From Prosthecobacter debontii (GTDB lineage: Bacteria > Verrucomicrobiota > Verrucomicrobiia > Verrucomicrobiales > Verrucomicrobiaceae), in contig NZ_FUYE01000001.1 of NCBI RefSeq assembly GCF_900167535.1, positions 557,458 to 621,457 of the forward strand: a stretch of DNA of 64,000 nucleotides. The letters run 5' to 3'. Of this stretch, positions 30,264 to 38,968 are shown one piece after another; positions within the stretch are counted from its first letter, which is position 1; each line of letters starts with the position of its first letter. Below the pieces are notes generated by a model. It had not been told where the DNA came from. It saw nothing but the letters and a program-made list of their open reading frames with translations, and made no database searches. Both the position numbers and the translations under genes were made by a program.

Positions 30264-30563
30264 ATGGGTCAGGGTCATTACGGGAAGGAGGATTATCCTG
30301 CCACTATTGCTGCAGACCGTGAAGCTCTGGATCTTTTCCGCAGCTTTTTCACGGAAAGCGAGGATGTTGCAGCGCGACTCCATGACCTTGCTATTGCCGA
30401 AAAAGCATCCGGCGACGAGGCTGCGGCGGAACTGTATGATCGAGAGGCGCTACGCCTACAATTGACGCGCCAAGGCCACAGTAGGGTGGGTTTGTCCGGC
30501 TATGGACCTCCTTTGACTCGCTGGATCAACTTGCCGGATAACCCGCCTGATGGGAGAACATGA
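30264..30563 (+). CDS. Short TPR-like open frame, possibly a remnant
   Basis: 99 residues. Positions 10-68 look like one and a half tetratricopeptide-type helix pairs (YPATIAADREALDLFRSFF, ARLHDLAIAEKASGDEAAAE). The rest has no clear character and runs into one arm of an inverted repeat (30531-30544). A purine-rich AGGGGGAT lies upstream of the ATG. TPR proteins normally have several repeats, so this may be a truncated gene; its expression is uncertain. Confidence 0.35.
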   Translation: MGQGHYGKEDYPATIAADREALDLFRSFFTESEDVAARLHDLAIAEKASGDEAAAELYDREALRLQLTRQGHSRVGLSGYGPPLTRWINLPDNPPDGRT

Positions 30564-30669
30564 GGACGCTAAAAAATGTGAGAATAACAATCGATGTGTT
30601 CGAAGGTGATTCATGGAAAAGCCTGGCCCGAGGGGCGCCCCCTCACTCGGGAGCTGGGTTATCCGGCAA
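30531..30669. repeat. 139-bp inverted-repeat element
   Basis: The ends are a perfect 14-bp inverted repeat (30531-30544, TTGCCGGATAACCC; 30656-30669). Inside the right half is a second hairpin around GGGGCGCCCC with flanking CCCGAG/CTCGGG. The element starts inside the tail of the short TPR-like frame and ends just before the stop of the TPR gene on the minus strand. No T-tract is present, so a simple terminator is unlikely. Confidence 0.65.
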
Positions 30670-30702
30670 CGAGATCAAAGCTTCATCATGAGCCGCGCTA
30701 AA

Positions 30703-32046
30703 TCAGGGACCGGTGTGATTCTTGAGCAGGTTCAGGACTTCTTCGGCGCCTTTTTTCATCTCGGCATTGAGGACCTCGGCCTCGATGAGTTCATTCCAAG
30801 TCCGCTGCGGGGAGATGAGAATTTCTTTGCGTTTGGGCGTGGGGATAAGGTCGATGGCCTCGTGATAGCGATCCAGGGCATCGGTGAGTTTTTCCTGAAA
30901 AATGCAGGTATCGGCGTAGTCGAAGAGCGACCACCAGCGGCCTGAAGTTTGACCCAGGCTGGCATCGGTCACCTCAAAGGCGCAGAGGTGAAACATGCGC
31001 TGGATGTGACCGAGCACCTCCGCATCGTCCCGGGCGCTGTGACCGCGAATGAGCAGGAGCAGGCGCACGGTATTGAGCCCGGCATAGGTGTCGTGACGAT
31101 TCAGAGACACGGCATGCTTGTATTGATCCAGGGATTGGAGAAGCAGGTCCTGACGCTCCTGGCCCTGATGCCTGAAGGCGAGGCGACGCAGGGAGCCGCC
31201 GAGGCAGGAGTGGATGTCAGGGCTGTCTGGATGGCGGGCGAGAGCCTCCCGATACGCAGCGATGGCATCCAACAAATGTTGGGGGCCTTCCATCTTATCC
31301 AGGATGAGCCCCTTTTGATGGTGAAGCTGCCAGGTTTTGGAAAAGTAAGCCATGCCTTCGTCGATGGCTTCCAACCCGGAGGTGTAGTCCTGCCGCTCCC
31401 GATGAATGCGGATGAGTGCCAGCCGAGCTTCCAGAGAAAAGGGATCGTCTTCGGTGGCCTGGGCCACGGCCTGAAGCCTTTGTTTGCTGGGCACGGAGGG
31501 ATCAGCAGCAAAGTTAAGCGCGGCAGCGACGCGGATACCGGCCACGCGTTCCCAATCACGGCGCGGCACCACCTGGAGATCCAGGGCGGAGATGAGCGGG
31601 CTATCGCAGAGATTTTCCGTCGCCAGCCCGGCCTCGATGATTTCGGCCACCTCCTGGATAAAGTCTTCATCGGGGCGGTTGGCATAGCGCACCAGGCGGA
31701 TGCCTACGAGGTCAAAAGGCACCTTATCATCCTGGGAGGTGAGGATGGTGATGGACCGGCGCAGAGCGTAGCGGGTACCGAGCTCGAACGCCACATTCGG
31801 ATTGGCCCCGGTGAGGTCGGCGATCAAAACATCCGCCTCATAGATGGCCTTATACATGGTGTGATGCACGGAGCCGCCCTGCCGCCGATCTTTTTCAAAG
31901 ACGAGTTCCACCTGCCGATTCAGCCTTTGACTCACCGCTTCTTTCACGCGGTGATATTGGCGTTCAGCATCCGCAGGGCGTTTCCATTTAGCCGTCGGCC
32001 CCATATCGGTGTAGGGCATGGCAACGAAAATGGAGAGGGCTTTCAT
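30703..32046 (-). CDS. Deoxyribosyltransferase-like/TPR protein, predicted immune signalling component
   Basis: 447 residues. Residues 1-125 match nucleoside 2-deoxyribosyltransferase-like (DRHyd) domains: SIFVAMPYTDMG, then ADVLIADLTGANPNVAFELG (71-90), where Asp77 and Glu88 are at the positions used for nucleotide or nucleoside binding and cleavage. Residues 185-440 are helical repeats of TPR type (SLEARLALIRIHRERQDYTSG, AIAAYREALARHPDSPDIHS), resembling the region annotated as the MAP3K TRAF-binding/TPR segment. A TPR scaffold of this kind has been proposed to sense NAD-derived signals in bacterial immune systems and to be ancestral to part of the animal ASK complex; I cite this from memory. 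It is encoded 56 bases downstream of a SLOG-like membrane protein. Domain calls are by motif only. Confidence 0.8.
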   Translation of the reverse strand: MKALSIFVAMPYTDMGPTAKWKRPADAERQYHRVKEAVSQRLNRQVELVFEKDRRQGGSVHHTMYKAIYEADVLIADLTGANPNVAFELGTRYALRRSITILTSQDDKVPFDLVGIRLVRYANRPDEDFIQEVAEIIEAGLATENLCDSPLISALDLQVVPRRDWERVAGIRVAAALNFAADPSVPSKQRLQAVAQATEDDPFSLEARLALIRIHRERQDYTSGLEAIDEGMAYFSKTWQLHHQKGLILDKMEGPQHLLDAIAAYREALARHPDSPDIHSCLGGSLRRLAFRHQGQERQDLLLQSLDQYKHAVSLNRHDTYAGLNTVRLLLLIRGHSARDDAEVLGHIQRMFHLCAFEVTDASLGQTSGRWWSLFDYADTCIFQEKLTDALDRYHEAIDLIPTPKRKEILISPQRTWNELIEAEVLNAEMKKGAEEVLNLLKNHTGP

Positions 32047-32102
32047 GAGGGCGCTGGGGAGTAAGAAAGCAGGTGCAGGGGGGCGGTGCCAAGGATGTTT
32101 TT

Positions 32103-34502
32103 TTAACCCACGGGGAGCTGAGGCTCCACAGGTTTGATCCGGTGCATCTGGAGCCAGTCGGAGTTCTCTTGCAAAGCTTCCTGACCAAGGGCGGCCAGAT
32201 GCTGTTGCATGGCCTTCAAAAGACGCTCTTGCTCGCTCTCATTTCCGTGTGCAATCGCCTCTAGGTGCTGCTTGAGCAAATGATCCATGCGTGCCTTTGC
32301 CGCACGGAAGAGATCCCGCATGGCGGCATAACGTTTGGTGTTTTCATCCGCATGCTTGAAGACGTTGTAGGCTGTCGCGGCTGCCCACCCGGCAATGAGG
32401 ATGTTTTTAGCCATGGTGGCCCACGCTTTGAAATCATTCAGATGCTGATCGAGATCGCCGTTGGCTGGCGCGGGGGTGTCAGGCAAGATGTAGTGGCAAT
32501 GCACACAGAGCAGAGCCCACCCCAGCAGCACCCCGGCGATGAGATGATAACTCCAATGATGGCCGTAATGGAGGAGTGCAGAGAATTTCACGCAGCAGTT
32601 CGGTTTTCCTCCACCGTAATAGACACGATAAGTCATCAGCGTGGTGACCTGCACGATAAGCCAGAGCAGAAGAGCCCCGCCAAACCACCACGCTAGCGGT
32701 GACCAACACGGAACGCCCTGGCAGCAGTGGGTCACGAGCCCGATGAAGTCGCTGGCGGGCCTCGCCTGCATGAACGCTAAGACGCCAATGAACGTGACCC
32801 CTGTAAAGATCAAAATGAGCCCCACGGTGCCGACCCGTTGCTGACGGAGCGACTGCCGATGATAAGCTCGGCTGAAGTAGAAAAGCTGCTCACCGAGCCA
32901 ACCATTCGAGATGGCCTGGAGGCGATCATTTTTCTTTTGAGCATCGAGCTTTCGAAAGCTGAGACCGTCTTTTTGCAACGGGCTGGAGACGGCGGTCAGG
33001 GCGGCACGAATCCAGGAAGTGTCTCCCCGCAGGCGCTGAAGGTAGTGATTGGCCACGGACAAACCCAGACCTGCCGCGCTCCAATAAAACTGCACCCGCA
33101 GCCCCTCCGCCAGAGCCCGATAATCAATCTGTCGATCAAAATAACCCCGCCGTATAAACCACCCCCGGACGGCATAACAGCCGATCACGGAAAGGGCGGC
33201 AAGAATGAACAGAGCGCTGCGCCAAGCAGGGATGGGACCCTCTGCAGGCAGGTTTTCAAAAAGCTGTAGGCTGACCACCGCGAACAGAAAGGCAATCAGG
33301 AACGCGGTGCTTAGCCACTTGATTCTGGCATCGTATTTGTAGTTGAGCTTCGTCACCGCACGCCGCAGGCGGGCCATGTTTTCCAGACGTAGGTCAAGGT
33401 GATTGCGTGGGGGGTTGGGCTTGTCTTCAGGGCCGCTAAAAAGCGAGATGAGACCCTTCCAAAGACGCGTGAAAAAAGACACGATGGCAGCCCAACCCAG
33501 TTCCAAGGTCGTCTGGGGTCGGTAGGTTTTTGGAGTCTTCAGGAGACCCGGGCTTTGATCCTCAGCGATGTTTGGCAGCTCGCGATTCACAGCCTCAAGG
33601 TGCTGAGCAAATTGACGCAAAGACTCCATCTCACGCTTCTGCCATTGCTCCTCGAATTGCTCAGGGATGGCGGAGTCCCGCGGGTGCCAGATGGCCAGCG
33701 AGGTCGGCGTTGGTGGGTTGGAGGGAGGGGTGCCTTTTTTCGGGCAGTAGATGCGGAAGACGGGCCCGTTATCCGCCCAGGAGAGGGCTGTCTCCAGAGG
33801 TAGGATGCCGGGCTCCTGGCCGTGGAGATGGGAGTGAACGATGTGCTGCGCCCCTGCCTGAGCCAGGGGGGGGAGCGTAGGGGCATTGACCACGGCTTCC
33901 GTTTCGGTGGCTTGCCCACAGATGGCGATGAGGATGTCGCAGTGGGCGGAGATGTATTCCCCGGCGGCGCGATAACGAAGATTGCGGCGGGTGCGATCTG
34001 ACAGATCGGCTTTTAAACGCGCTTTGAGTTCATCCTTAGTGAGGCCGATATCCTCAGCCATGAGCACATGGAAGAGCTGGTTCTCACAGATCCTTTGCAC
34101 GAGATCATCGTAGTCTTGGAGGCGTTTGTCATTTTGGGCCTGCCCATCGCCACGAATAAAAGTGCTGGCTTCACGGTAGAGCGGGTGAGGAAATGGCAGA
34201 GGACCACGGACCTCGATGCCCTTACTCATCGCGATTTGGGCGGCGATTTGGTCCGCGCCAGGAGCTAATGAGCTCAGAAGAATGATCGGCGTGTTGTCCA
34301 GCCCCAGTCCCTCCCGTTCCTTGGGTTTCGTGAGGTGCTCTGTGGCGGGAAGCTGGCCTTGTCTCAACCAGGAGAAGATGCTTACCAGTAGCTCTTTGAC
34401 CTCGGACTCCCTATCTGGGTGGATATCCATGTGGCCCGTGATTCCAATGACAAAGGGTAGGCGCGAGGGAAATGCAGCACTCATAGGCTCGGACACTGAC
34501 AT
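32103..34502 (-). CDS. SLOG-like, multi-TM (SLATT-like) predicted defence effector
   Basis: 799 residues. The N-terminal part (about 15-275) looks like a SLOG/DprA-type Rossmann domain: FVIGITGHMD, ILLSSLAPGADQIAAQIAMS, then HCDILIAICG. The C-terminal half is membrane-embedded, with helices near 397-414, 427-448, 557-577, 601-625 and 652-672, and perhaps 699-716. DYRALAEGLRVQFYW (460-474) and WLGEQLFYFSRAYH (535-548) resemble the conserved segments of SLATT (SMODS- and SLOG-associating two-TM) effectors. In those systems SLOG binds a nucleotide-derived ligand and the membrane part is thought to form a pore. The last 80 residues are helical and charged. The DRHyd-TPR gene follows on the same strand. 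The function is inferred. Confidence 0.78.
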   Translation of the reverse strand: MSVSEPMSAAFPSRLPFVIGITGHMDIHPDRESEVKELLVSIFSWLRQGQLPATEHLTKPKEREGLGLDNTPIILLSSLAPGADQIAAQIAMSKGIEVRGPLPFPHPLYREASTFIRGDGQAQNDKRLQDYDDLVQRICENQLFHVLMAEDIGLTKDELKARLKADLSDRTRRNLRYRAAGEYISAHCDILIAICGQATETEAVVNAPTLPPLAQAGAQHIVHSHLHGQEPGILPLETALSWADNGPVFRIYCPKKGTPPSNPPTPTSLAIWHPRDSAIPEQFEEQWQKREMESLRQFAQHLEAVNRELPNIAEDQSPGLLKTPKTYRPQTTLELGWAAIVSFFTRLWKGLISLFSGPEDKPNPPRNHLDLRLENMARLRRAVTKLNYKYDARIKWLSTAFLIAFLFAVVSLQLFENLPAEGPIPAWRSALFILAALSVIGCYAVRGWFIRRGYFDRQIDYRALAEGLRVQFYWSAAGLGLSVANHYLQRLRGDTSWIRAALTAVSSPLQKDGLSFRKLDAQKKNDRLQAISNGWLGEQLFYFSRAYHRQSLRQQRVGTVGLILIFTGVTFIGVLAFMQARPASDFIGLVTHCCQGVPCWSPLAWWFGGALLLWLIVQVTTLMTYRVYYGGGKPNCCVKFSALLHYGHHWSYHLIAGVLLGWALLCVHCHYILPDTPAPANGDLDQHLNDFKAWATMAKNILIAGWAAATAYNVFKHADENTKRYAAMRDLFRAAKARMDHLLKQHLEAIAHGNESEQERLLKAMQQHLAALGQEALQENSDWLQMHRIKPVEPQLPVG

Positions 34503-34850
34503 CCAGCCATAATCCCTGACCCTGTCTTGTCAATACACGTAAGAAAAATCATTCGAGTTTGTCCCCATTCATCCATCGATGCCAAGCCGAGCGCCGCCGC
34601 GATGGTCGATTTGCCACCAGCTGGTTCCCCTTGGCGGTAGCTTTGGACGCCCTTCACTGCATCGGGTGCGGAGAGAGGCTGCTTCCGGACGGTGGCCTTG
34701 GGCTGCGGATCTTCAAAAGCCCCGCTGTGGCAAATCGCCGCAGGGGGAACAGTTACGACCGTGAACTTAGCAAAGAGAAGGCTTCAGGCTCAGGAAAGAA
34801 GCACGTTTGTTAGGTGAGTAAGCGGTGGCGTTTGAAATCATCTGTCCATC
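34503..34850. other. Intergenic region between divergent defence-like genes
   Basis: 348 bases between the divergent SLOG-like and DUF2971 genes. It contains one copy of the exact 35-bp repeat (34713-34747). An imperfect inverted match to that repeat lies near 34606-34616 (CGATTTGCCAC against GTGGCAAATCG). No convincing open frame, tRNA or terminator was seen. Promoters for both flanking genes should lie here, but no clear -35/-10 pair stands out. Confidence 0.5.
34713..34747 (+). repeat. 35-bp direct repeat, left copy
   Basis: Identical over 35 bases to 37550-37584. It can fold as a bulged hairpin (CCCC plus TGTGG pairing with CCGCA plus GGGG). The two copies bracket the DUF2971 and rhuM genes. 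Confidence 0.85.
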
Positions 34851-36269
34851 TTGATCTCAGTGGAAGTCGAGTATGCCCTCCGCACCAAAGCCAACCTCAT
34901 CGCCGCCGCCGCCTACACCTTGCAATCCAAGCTGCCCGGTGAGTTCAAGGGCAGACTGCCGACGGCGAAACAACTGGCGGATCTTGTGCGGGTGGAGAGG
35001 AGGGTGGGAAATGAGAAAACCGTTACCCAGGCTGAACCCGTCACACTAATTTGCGACCCCTCCATGCTCTTCTTTAAGTATCAGAAACCCGGTCTTCTCG
35101 AATTCAATATGCTTCGGAAAGGCGAGATCTTCTTTGCCTCCCCATCTGAGTTGAACGACCCCAACGAGTGCCGCCCTCGGTATATCCTCAAGGGAAGCGA
35201 AGATCTTTGGCAGCGTTTAGCAAAGTTCATTCTTCAAAATGTGGTTTTCCATTCGGAGCAGTTTTCAAGCCGAGGACAGGAGGCTCTGAGCAAGCTCCTG
35301 AGTGTTAGCGATCAGATTGGAACCCAACTCAAACTGGCCGTGAGCAATCGCGACCTCGGCTTGGAAGAACTGGCTGAATTATTTATCAATATCCTTGCTC
35401 CACTTGTCCCCATCGAAAAGACGTTCGATTCAGTCCACCTAGCGCGTCTGGCCAAAGAGTTCATCAACAGCAAACTCCCCATCATCGCTGCCGAAGATAG
35501 ATATATCAGTTCATTCTCATTGAGTGCCACAAACCCAACAATGTGGGGCCATTACGCAGGGGCGGAGAAGGGCTTCGTGATCATCTATCAAACTGAGGAC
35601 AATACTATCCATGTTCGATCTCCAATCAGGGTATTGGATGGATGCAGGCCTCTCAATGAAAGCGGTGACCACATGGAAATCGGAACCTATGACAATGACT
35701 GCCTCCAGCTTCACCGGATCCGTTATGGTGTGCGTCCGCCCACGGTGAATCTATTCCATCGCATGATTCACAGGTTTTCCTACTCGGAACAAGAGGATCA
35801 TTTTGATGTGCCGGCAATTATCATGGGTGACGCAGCGCCGAAAGAAGAGGAACTTATCGGCTTAGTTAAGTATTCAGGCTGGAGGTATGAGCAGGAGTTG
35901 CGAGCTTTTTTCCCATTTCACGGCACAGCTCTTCCAGATATCCGGGTATTAAGCGCCGCAAAAAGCGTCAAAGGCTTGATATTTGGGCCCAGAATGTCCG
36001 AGGAAGACAGAGCTCGCTCGGTTCTGTGCTGCCACATCATGAAAAAATCGTTGGGTAGTTTGGCAGATCCGGCAGATGACTTCGAGCCATTAGTATTCTT
36101 TGAAGCCCGGCTACTGGTTAATCGTTTCGGCTTCGATGTGACACCCTTGGGCGTCCTCGCGGAACACTTTTCTAAGCACGGTCTTCCATTCACGCCCGTC
36201 TCCGAAACAAATCCAGCAGTCCAAGAAGTGGTGATGAAAATGGCCAAACAGATCGCAGACGGGGATTGA
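34851..36269 (+). CDS. DUF2971 family protein
   Basis: 472 residues in the longest frame. DUF2971 character starts near residue 72: LFFKYQKPGLLEFNMLRKG, GEIFFASPSELNDPNE, then MWGHYAGAEKGFVIIYQT and SGWRYEQELRAFF. Function is unknown; members are often in accessory or defence-rich regions. The first codon available is TTG and no ribosome-binding site is obvious there. A GTG inside a purine-rich run (near 35004) or the ATG at 35064 could be the true start. The first 60 residues do not look like the family and may come from a recombination junction. The gene overlaps the TTG upstream of rhuM by three bases. Confidence 0.75.
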   Translation: MISVEVEYALRTKANLIAAAAYTLQSKLPGEFKGRLPTAKQLADLVRVERRVGNEKTVTQAEPVTLICDPSMLFFKYQKPGLLEFNMLRKGEIFFASPSELNDPNECRPRYILKGSEDLWQRLAKFILQNVVFHSEQFSSRGQEALSKLLSVSDQIGTQLKLAVSNRDLGLEELAELFINILAPLVPIEKTFDSVHLARLAKEFINSKLPIIAAEDRYISSFSLSATNPTMWGHYAGAEKGFVIIYQTEDNTIHVRSPIRVLDGCRPLNESGDHMEIGTYDNDCLQLHRIRYGVRPPTVNLFHRMIHRFSYSEQEDHFDVPAIIMGDAAPKEEELIGLVKYSGWRYEQELRAFFPFHGTALPDIRVLSAAKSVKGLIFGPRMSEEDRARSVLCCHIMKKSLGSLADPADDFEPLVFFEARLLVNRFGFDVTPLGVLAEHFSKHGLPFTPVSETNPAVQEVVMKMAKQIADGD

Positions 36270-36277
36270 AAGCCACC

Positions 36278-37372
36278 ATGCTACAATTCAGCCTCGACCA
36301 TCTTATGGAAAAAGAGCCGTTACCCCAATCCTCCCTCATCCTCTACCAGACCGAGGATGGGAAGACGCGTGTTCAGTGCCGGTTTGAAGGTGAGTCGCTC
36401 TGGCTTTCCCAGGCGCTGATGGCGGAGCTGTTTCAGGTGACCGTGCCGACGGTGAATGAGCATCTCAAGGGCATCTATGCCGAGGGAGAGCTGGCCGAGG
36501 TGGCAACTATTCGGAAATTCCGAATAGTTCGAACCGAAGGCCGTCGGGATGTCACGCGTGAGATCGAACACTACAGCCTCGAAGCCATTCTGGCGGTGGG
36601 TTATCGGGTGCGGAGCCACCGGGGCACGCAGTTCCGGCAGTGGGCGACGGCGCGGTTGACGGAGTATCTGGTGAAGGGCTTCACCATGGACGATGAACGG
36701 CTCAAGAATCCGCCAGGCAAGGGCCAGAAGGACTATTTTGATGAGCTGCTGGAGCGCATCCGCGACATCCGGTCCTCCGAAAGGCGCTTTTACCAAAAGA
36801 TCCTCGACATCTACGCGACGAGTGTGGACTACAGCCCGGATGCGGAGGCCTCCGAGCGGTTCTTTGCCACGGTGTAAAACAAGATGCACTGGGCCACGCA
36901 CGGGCACACTGCGGCGGAGGTGATCGCCGAGCGTGCAGATGCCTCGAAGCCCTTCATGGGCCTGCAAACCACCCGACCGGGCGGCATCGTACGCAAGGAC
37001 GATGTGGGCATCGCCAAGAACTACCTCACGGAAAGCGAATTGCAGGTGCTGAACCGCATCGTGAACCTCTACATCGAGTATGCGGAACTCCAGGCGCTGG
37101 AGCGCAAACCGATGACGATGCGCGACTGGATCGCCAAGCTGGACGAGTTTCTAAAAGCAAGCGGTCGCCCGCTGCTGGAACACGCGGGAGAGGTCTCCGC
37201 CGAAGATGCCCGGCAGAAGGCTGAGCGGGAGTATGAGCACTATCGAAAGCTGCTCGATGCCCAGCCGCAACAAATCGACGTTGACTTTGAAAAAGCGGCA
37301 AAGGAACTGAAAAAGCTGCCGAGACCCCGGAAGCCACGAGAGCCGAGGCGTGGGCCGGAGCAGGAGCGCTGA
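36278..37372 (+). pseudogene. rhuM: rhuM-family gene interrupted by an in-frame stop codon
   Basis: The first part (36278-36877, 199 residues) is a typical RhuM N-terminus: ILYQTEDGKTRVQCRFEGES, LWLSQALMAELFQ, YSLEAILAVGYRVRSHRGTQ and FRQWATARLTEYLVKGF. After SERFFATV an ochre codon (TAA, 36875-36877) occurs, but the same frame continues with NKMHWATHGHTAAEVIAERA and GIVRKDDVGIAKNYLTESEL to 37372, the usual RhuM C-terminus. CAA (Gln) to TAA would explain it; read through, the protein is 364 residues, near family length. RhuM proteins resemble toxin/Fic-associated or phage antirepressor-like proteins and their activity is not settled. Two shorter polypeptides are possible, since ATG 36884 follows the stop. 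Confidence 0.88.
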
Positions 37373-37549
37373 AGAGATCCGTTAAGAGCCTCTGGCCTCG
37401 AATACGCATTCAAGGGCAGGCTGCCGAAGCAAACCCCTCTCCGTCTCACCGCTCCAATACAAAGCCAGGCGAGCCGAACGCATCGCCGCAAAACCGGTGA
37501 TGGGCATGGGGGGAAGGACGCGCATGCAAACAGGAAACGGTTGGAGTTA

Positions 37550-37584
37550 TCAAAAGCCCCGCTGTGGCAAATCGCCGCAGGGGG
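37550..37584 (+). repeat. 35-bp direct repeat, right copy
   Basis: Identical over 35 bases to 34713-34747, in the same orientation. It lies 178 bases after the broken rhuM gene and 40 bases before the RegB-like gene, and may mark the right edge of an inserted segment. Confidence 0.85.
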
Positions 37585-37594
37585 TGGACAAGCT

Positions 37595-37609
37595 TGCGCA
37601 GACGACGCA
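37595..37609. promoter_or_regulatory. Imperfect palindrome before the RegB-like gene
   Basis: TGCG-N7-CGCA lies 15 bases before the start codon of the sensor kinase, overlapped by a small hairpin (GCAGC-TTGAC-GCTGC, 37607-37621). RegA-type regulators bind GC-rich dyads of this general shape. Autoregulation is a guess only. Confidence 0.25.
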
Positions 37610-37624
37610 GCTTGACGCTGCACC

Positions 37625-38968
37625 ATGACCCAGACGGCCCATGCCCACTCCCGCACTCCGGCTCCGGTGTGGAAGCGGCGGCTTGGGCTGAGCGAGGTGT
37701 GGGTGCGGGGAGATCTGTCCTCGCAGTTGCTGCTCATTCTCCGCTGGCTGGCCGTGCTCGGGCAGGGGATGACGCTTTTCGTGGCGAGCGAGCTCGGCGT
37801 CGCCATCCCATGGCTGCCCGGTGGGGTGGCTCTGGTCTTGACCTTGGTTTCCAACAGTCTTCTCGCCTGGTGGCTGCGACAGCTGGGCGGGCATCTCGGC
37901 GGCGGTTTCTTCCACATCGCCTTGTGGGATGCGCTCACCTTGACCTGGCTTCTGTATTGGACGGGAGGCTTGGAGAACCCCTTCAGCCTGTTTTATCTCG
38001 TGCAGCTGATCGTGGCCATCGTGGCCCTGCGCAGCTTTGGGGCCGTGGGGGTGGCTTTCCTGATGATGCTGAGCTGCGTTTACCTCTGGCACCAGCATGT
38101 GCCGCTGCAGATGCAGCACGGCGGGCCTCTGCCACGGCACCTTCTGCATCAGGGGGGGCTCGCCGCCTTGATCCTGGCGGGGTCGTTCATCCTTGCGCTC
38201 TTACTGGCGGTGCGGCGCCGCTCTCATGTGCTGCAAAAGGAGCGCGAGCGGCTGCGCCTGGAGCTGGAATCCCGCGACCGTTTTCTCTCCGTCGCGGCCC
38301 TGGCCACGGGCTTTGCTCATGAGCTGGCCACCCCCATCGGCACCATCGCCCTGGCGGCGGATGAAATGCAGGCGCATCCCGAGGCTGAAACCGCCGCCTT
38401 GATCGCCCGCGAGGCCGCCCGCTGTCAGAATGTATTGCAAAGACTGCGCGAGCTAGGGCAGGAGGCTCTGGGCCAATCCTCCACGCCCTGCTGCATCCAG
38501 GACGTCCTGCAAACCTGCCTTACCGATCTGCCGGAAACCCAGCGCCGGCGGGTGAAAACACATCTGCCAGCCACGGCCACCTCCCCAGCGGTGCCCTGCA
38601 CCGGCCTGCGCGAGGCTCTGCTGGTGATGCTGCGCAATGCCCTGCTGTCCTCCCCAGATGAACAGCCCGTCGATCTACGCGTGCGCGTGGAGAGTGAGCA
38701 GGTACATTTCATCGTGGAGGATCACGGCCCCGGCTTCACGCCAGAGATGCTAGCGCATTGGGGTGAGCCCTTTCGCAGCACCCGGCCTGCGGGTGAGGGC
38801 ATGGGACTGGGCCTCTTTTTTGTGCGCAGGCTGGCCGCTTCCATGCAGGGGACCGCCACGGTGGGGAATCGTGCCGAAGGCGGCGCACGCGTGACCCTCA
38901 TCCTGCCGATTTTTGACCTAACGAAAAGCTTACCATGCTATGATGACCGTCCTGCTGATCGAAGATGA
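37625..38968 (+). CDS. RegB/PrrB-like redox sensor histidine kinase
   Basis: 447 residues. Six likely membrane helices occupy residues 30-200. GGLENPF (114-120) matches the quinone-binding GGxxNPF motif of RegB/PrrB. The H-box is ATGFAHELATPIGTIALAAD with His232, and Cys267 (AARCQNVLQRL) sits where RegB has its redox-active cysteine. The ATPase domain has EDHGPGFTP and GMGLGLFFVRRLA. RegB senses the redox state of the quinone pool and phosphorylates RegA. The gene overlaps the regulator gene by 29 bases and lies just upstream of membrane cytochromes, so control of respiration is likely. Confidence 0.88.
   Translation: MTQTAHAHSRTPAPVWKRRLGLSEVWVRGDLSSQLLLILRWLAVLGQGMTLFVASELGVAIPWLPGGVALVLTLVSNSLLAWWLRQLGGHLGGGFFHIALWDALTLTWLLYWTGGLENPFSLFYLVQLIVAIVALRSFGAVGVAFLMMLSCVYLWHQHVPLQMQHGGPLPRHLLHQGGLAALILAGSFILALLLAVRRRSHVLQKERERLRLELESRDRFLSVAALATGFAHELATPIGTIALAADEMQAHPEAETAALIAREAARCQNVLQRLRELGQEALGQSSTPCCIQDVLQTCLTDLPETQRRRVKTHLPATATSPAVPCTGLREALLVMLRNALLSSPDEQPVDLRVRVESEQVHFIVEDHGPGFTPEMLAHWGEPFRSTRPAGEGMGLGLFFVRRLAASMQGTATVGNRAEGGARVTLILPIFDLTKSLPCYDDRPADRR

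Noticed and set aside
30264..37584. An integrative element or prophage covering the whole accessory segment
   Set aside because: No integrase, recombinase, phage structural gene or tRNA att site was seen; only the 35-bp repeats suggest exchange.
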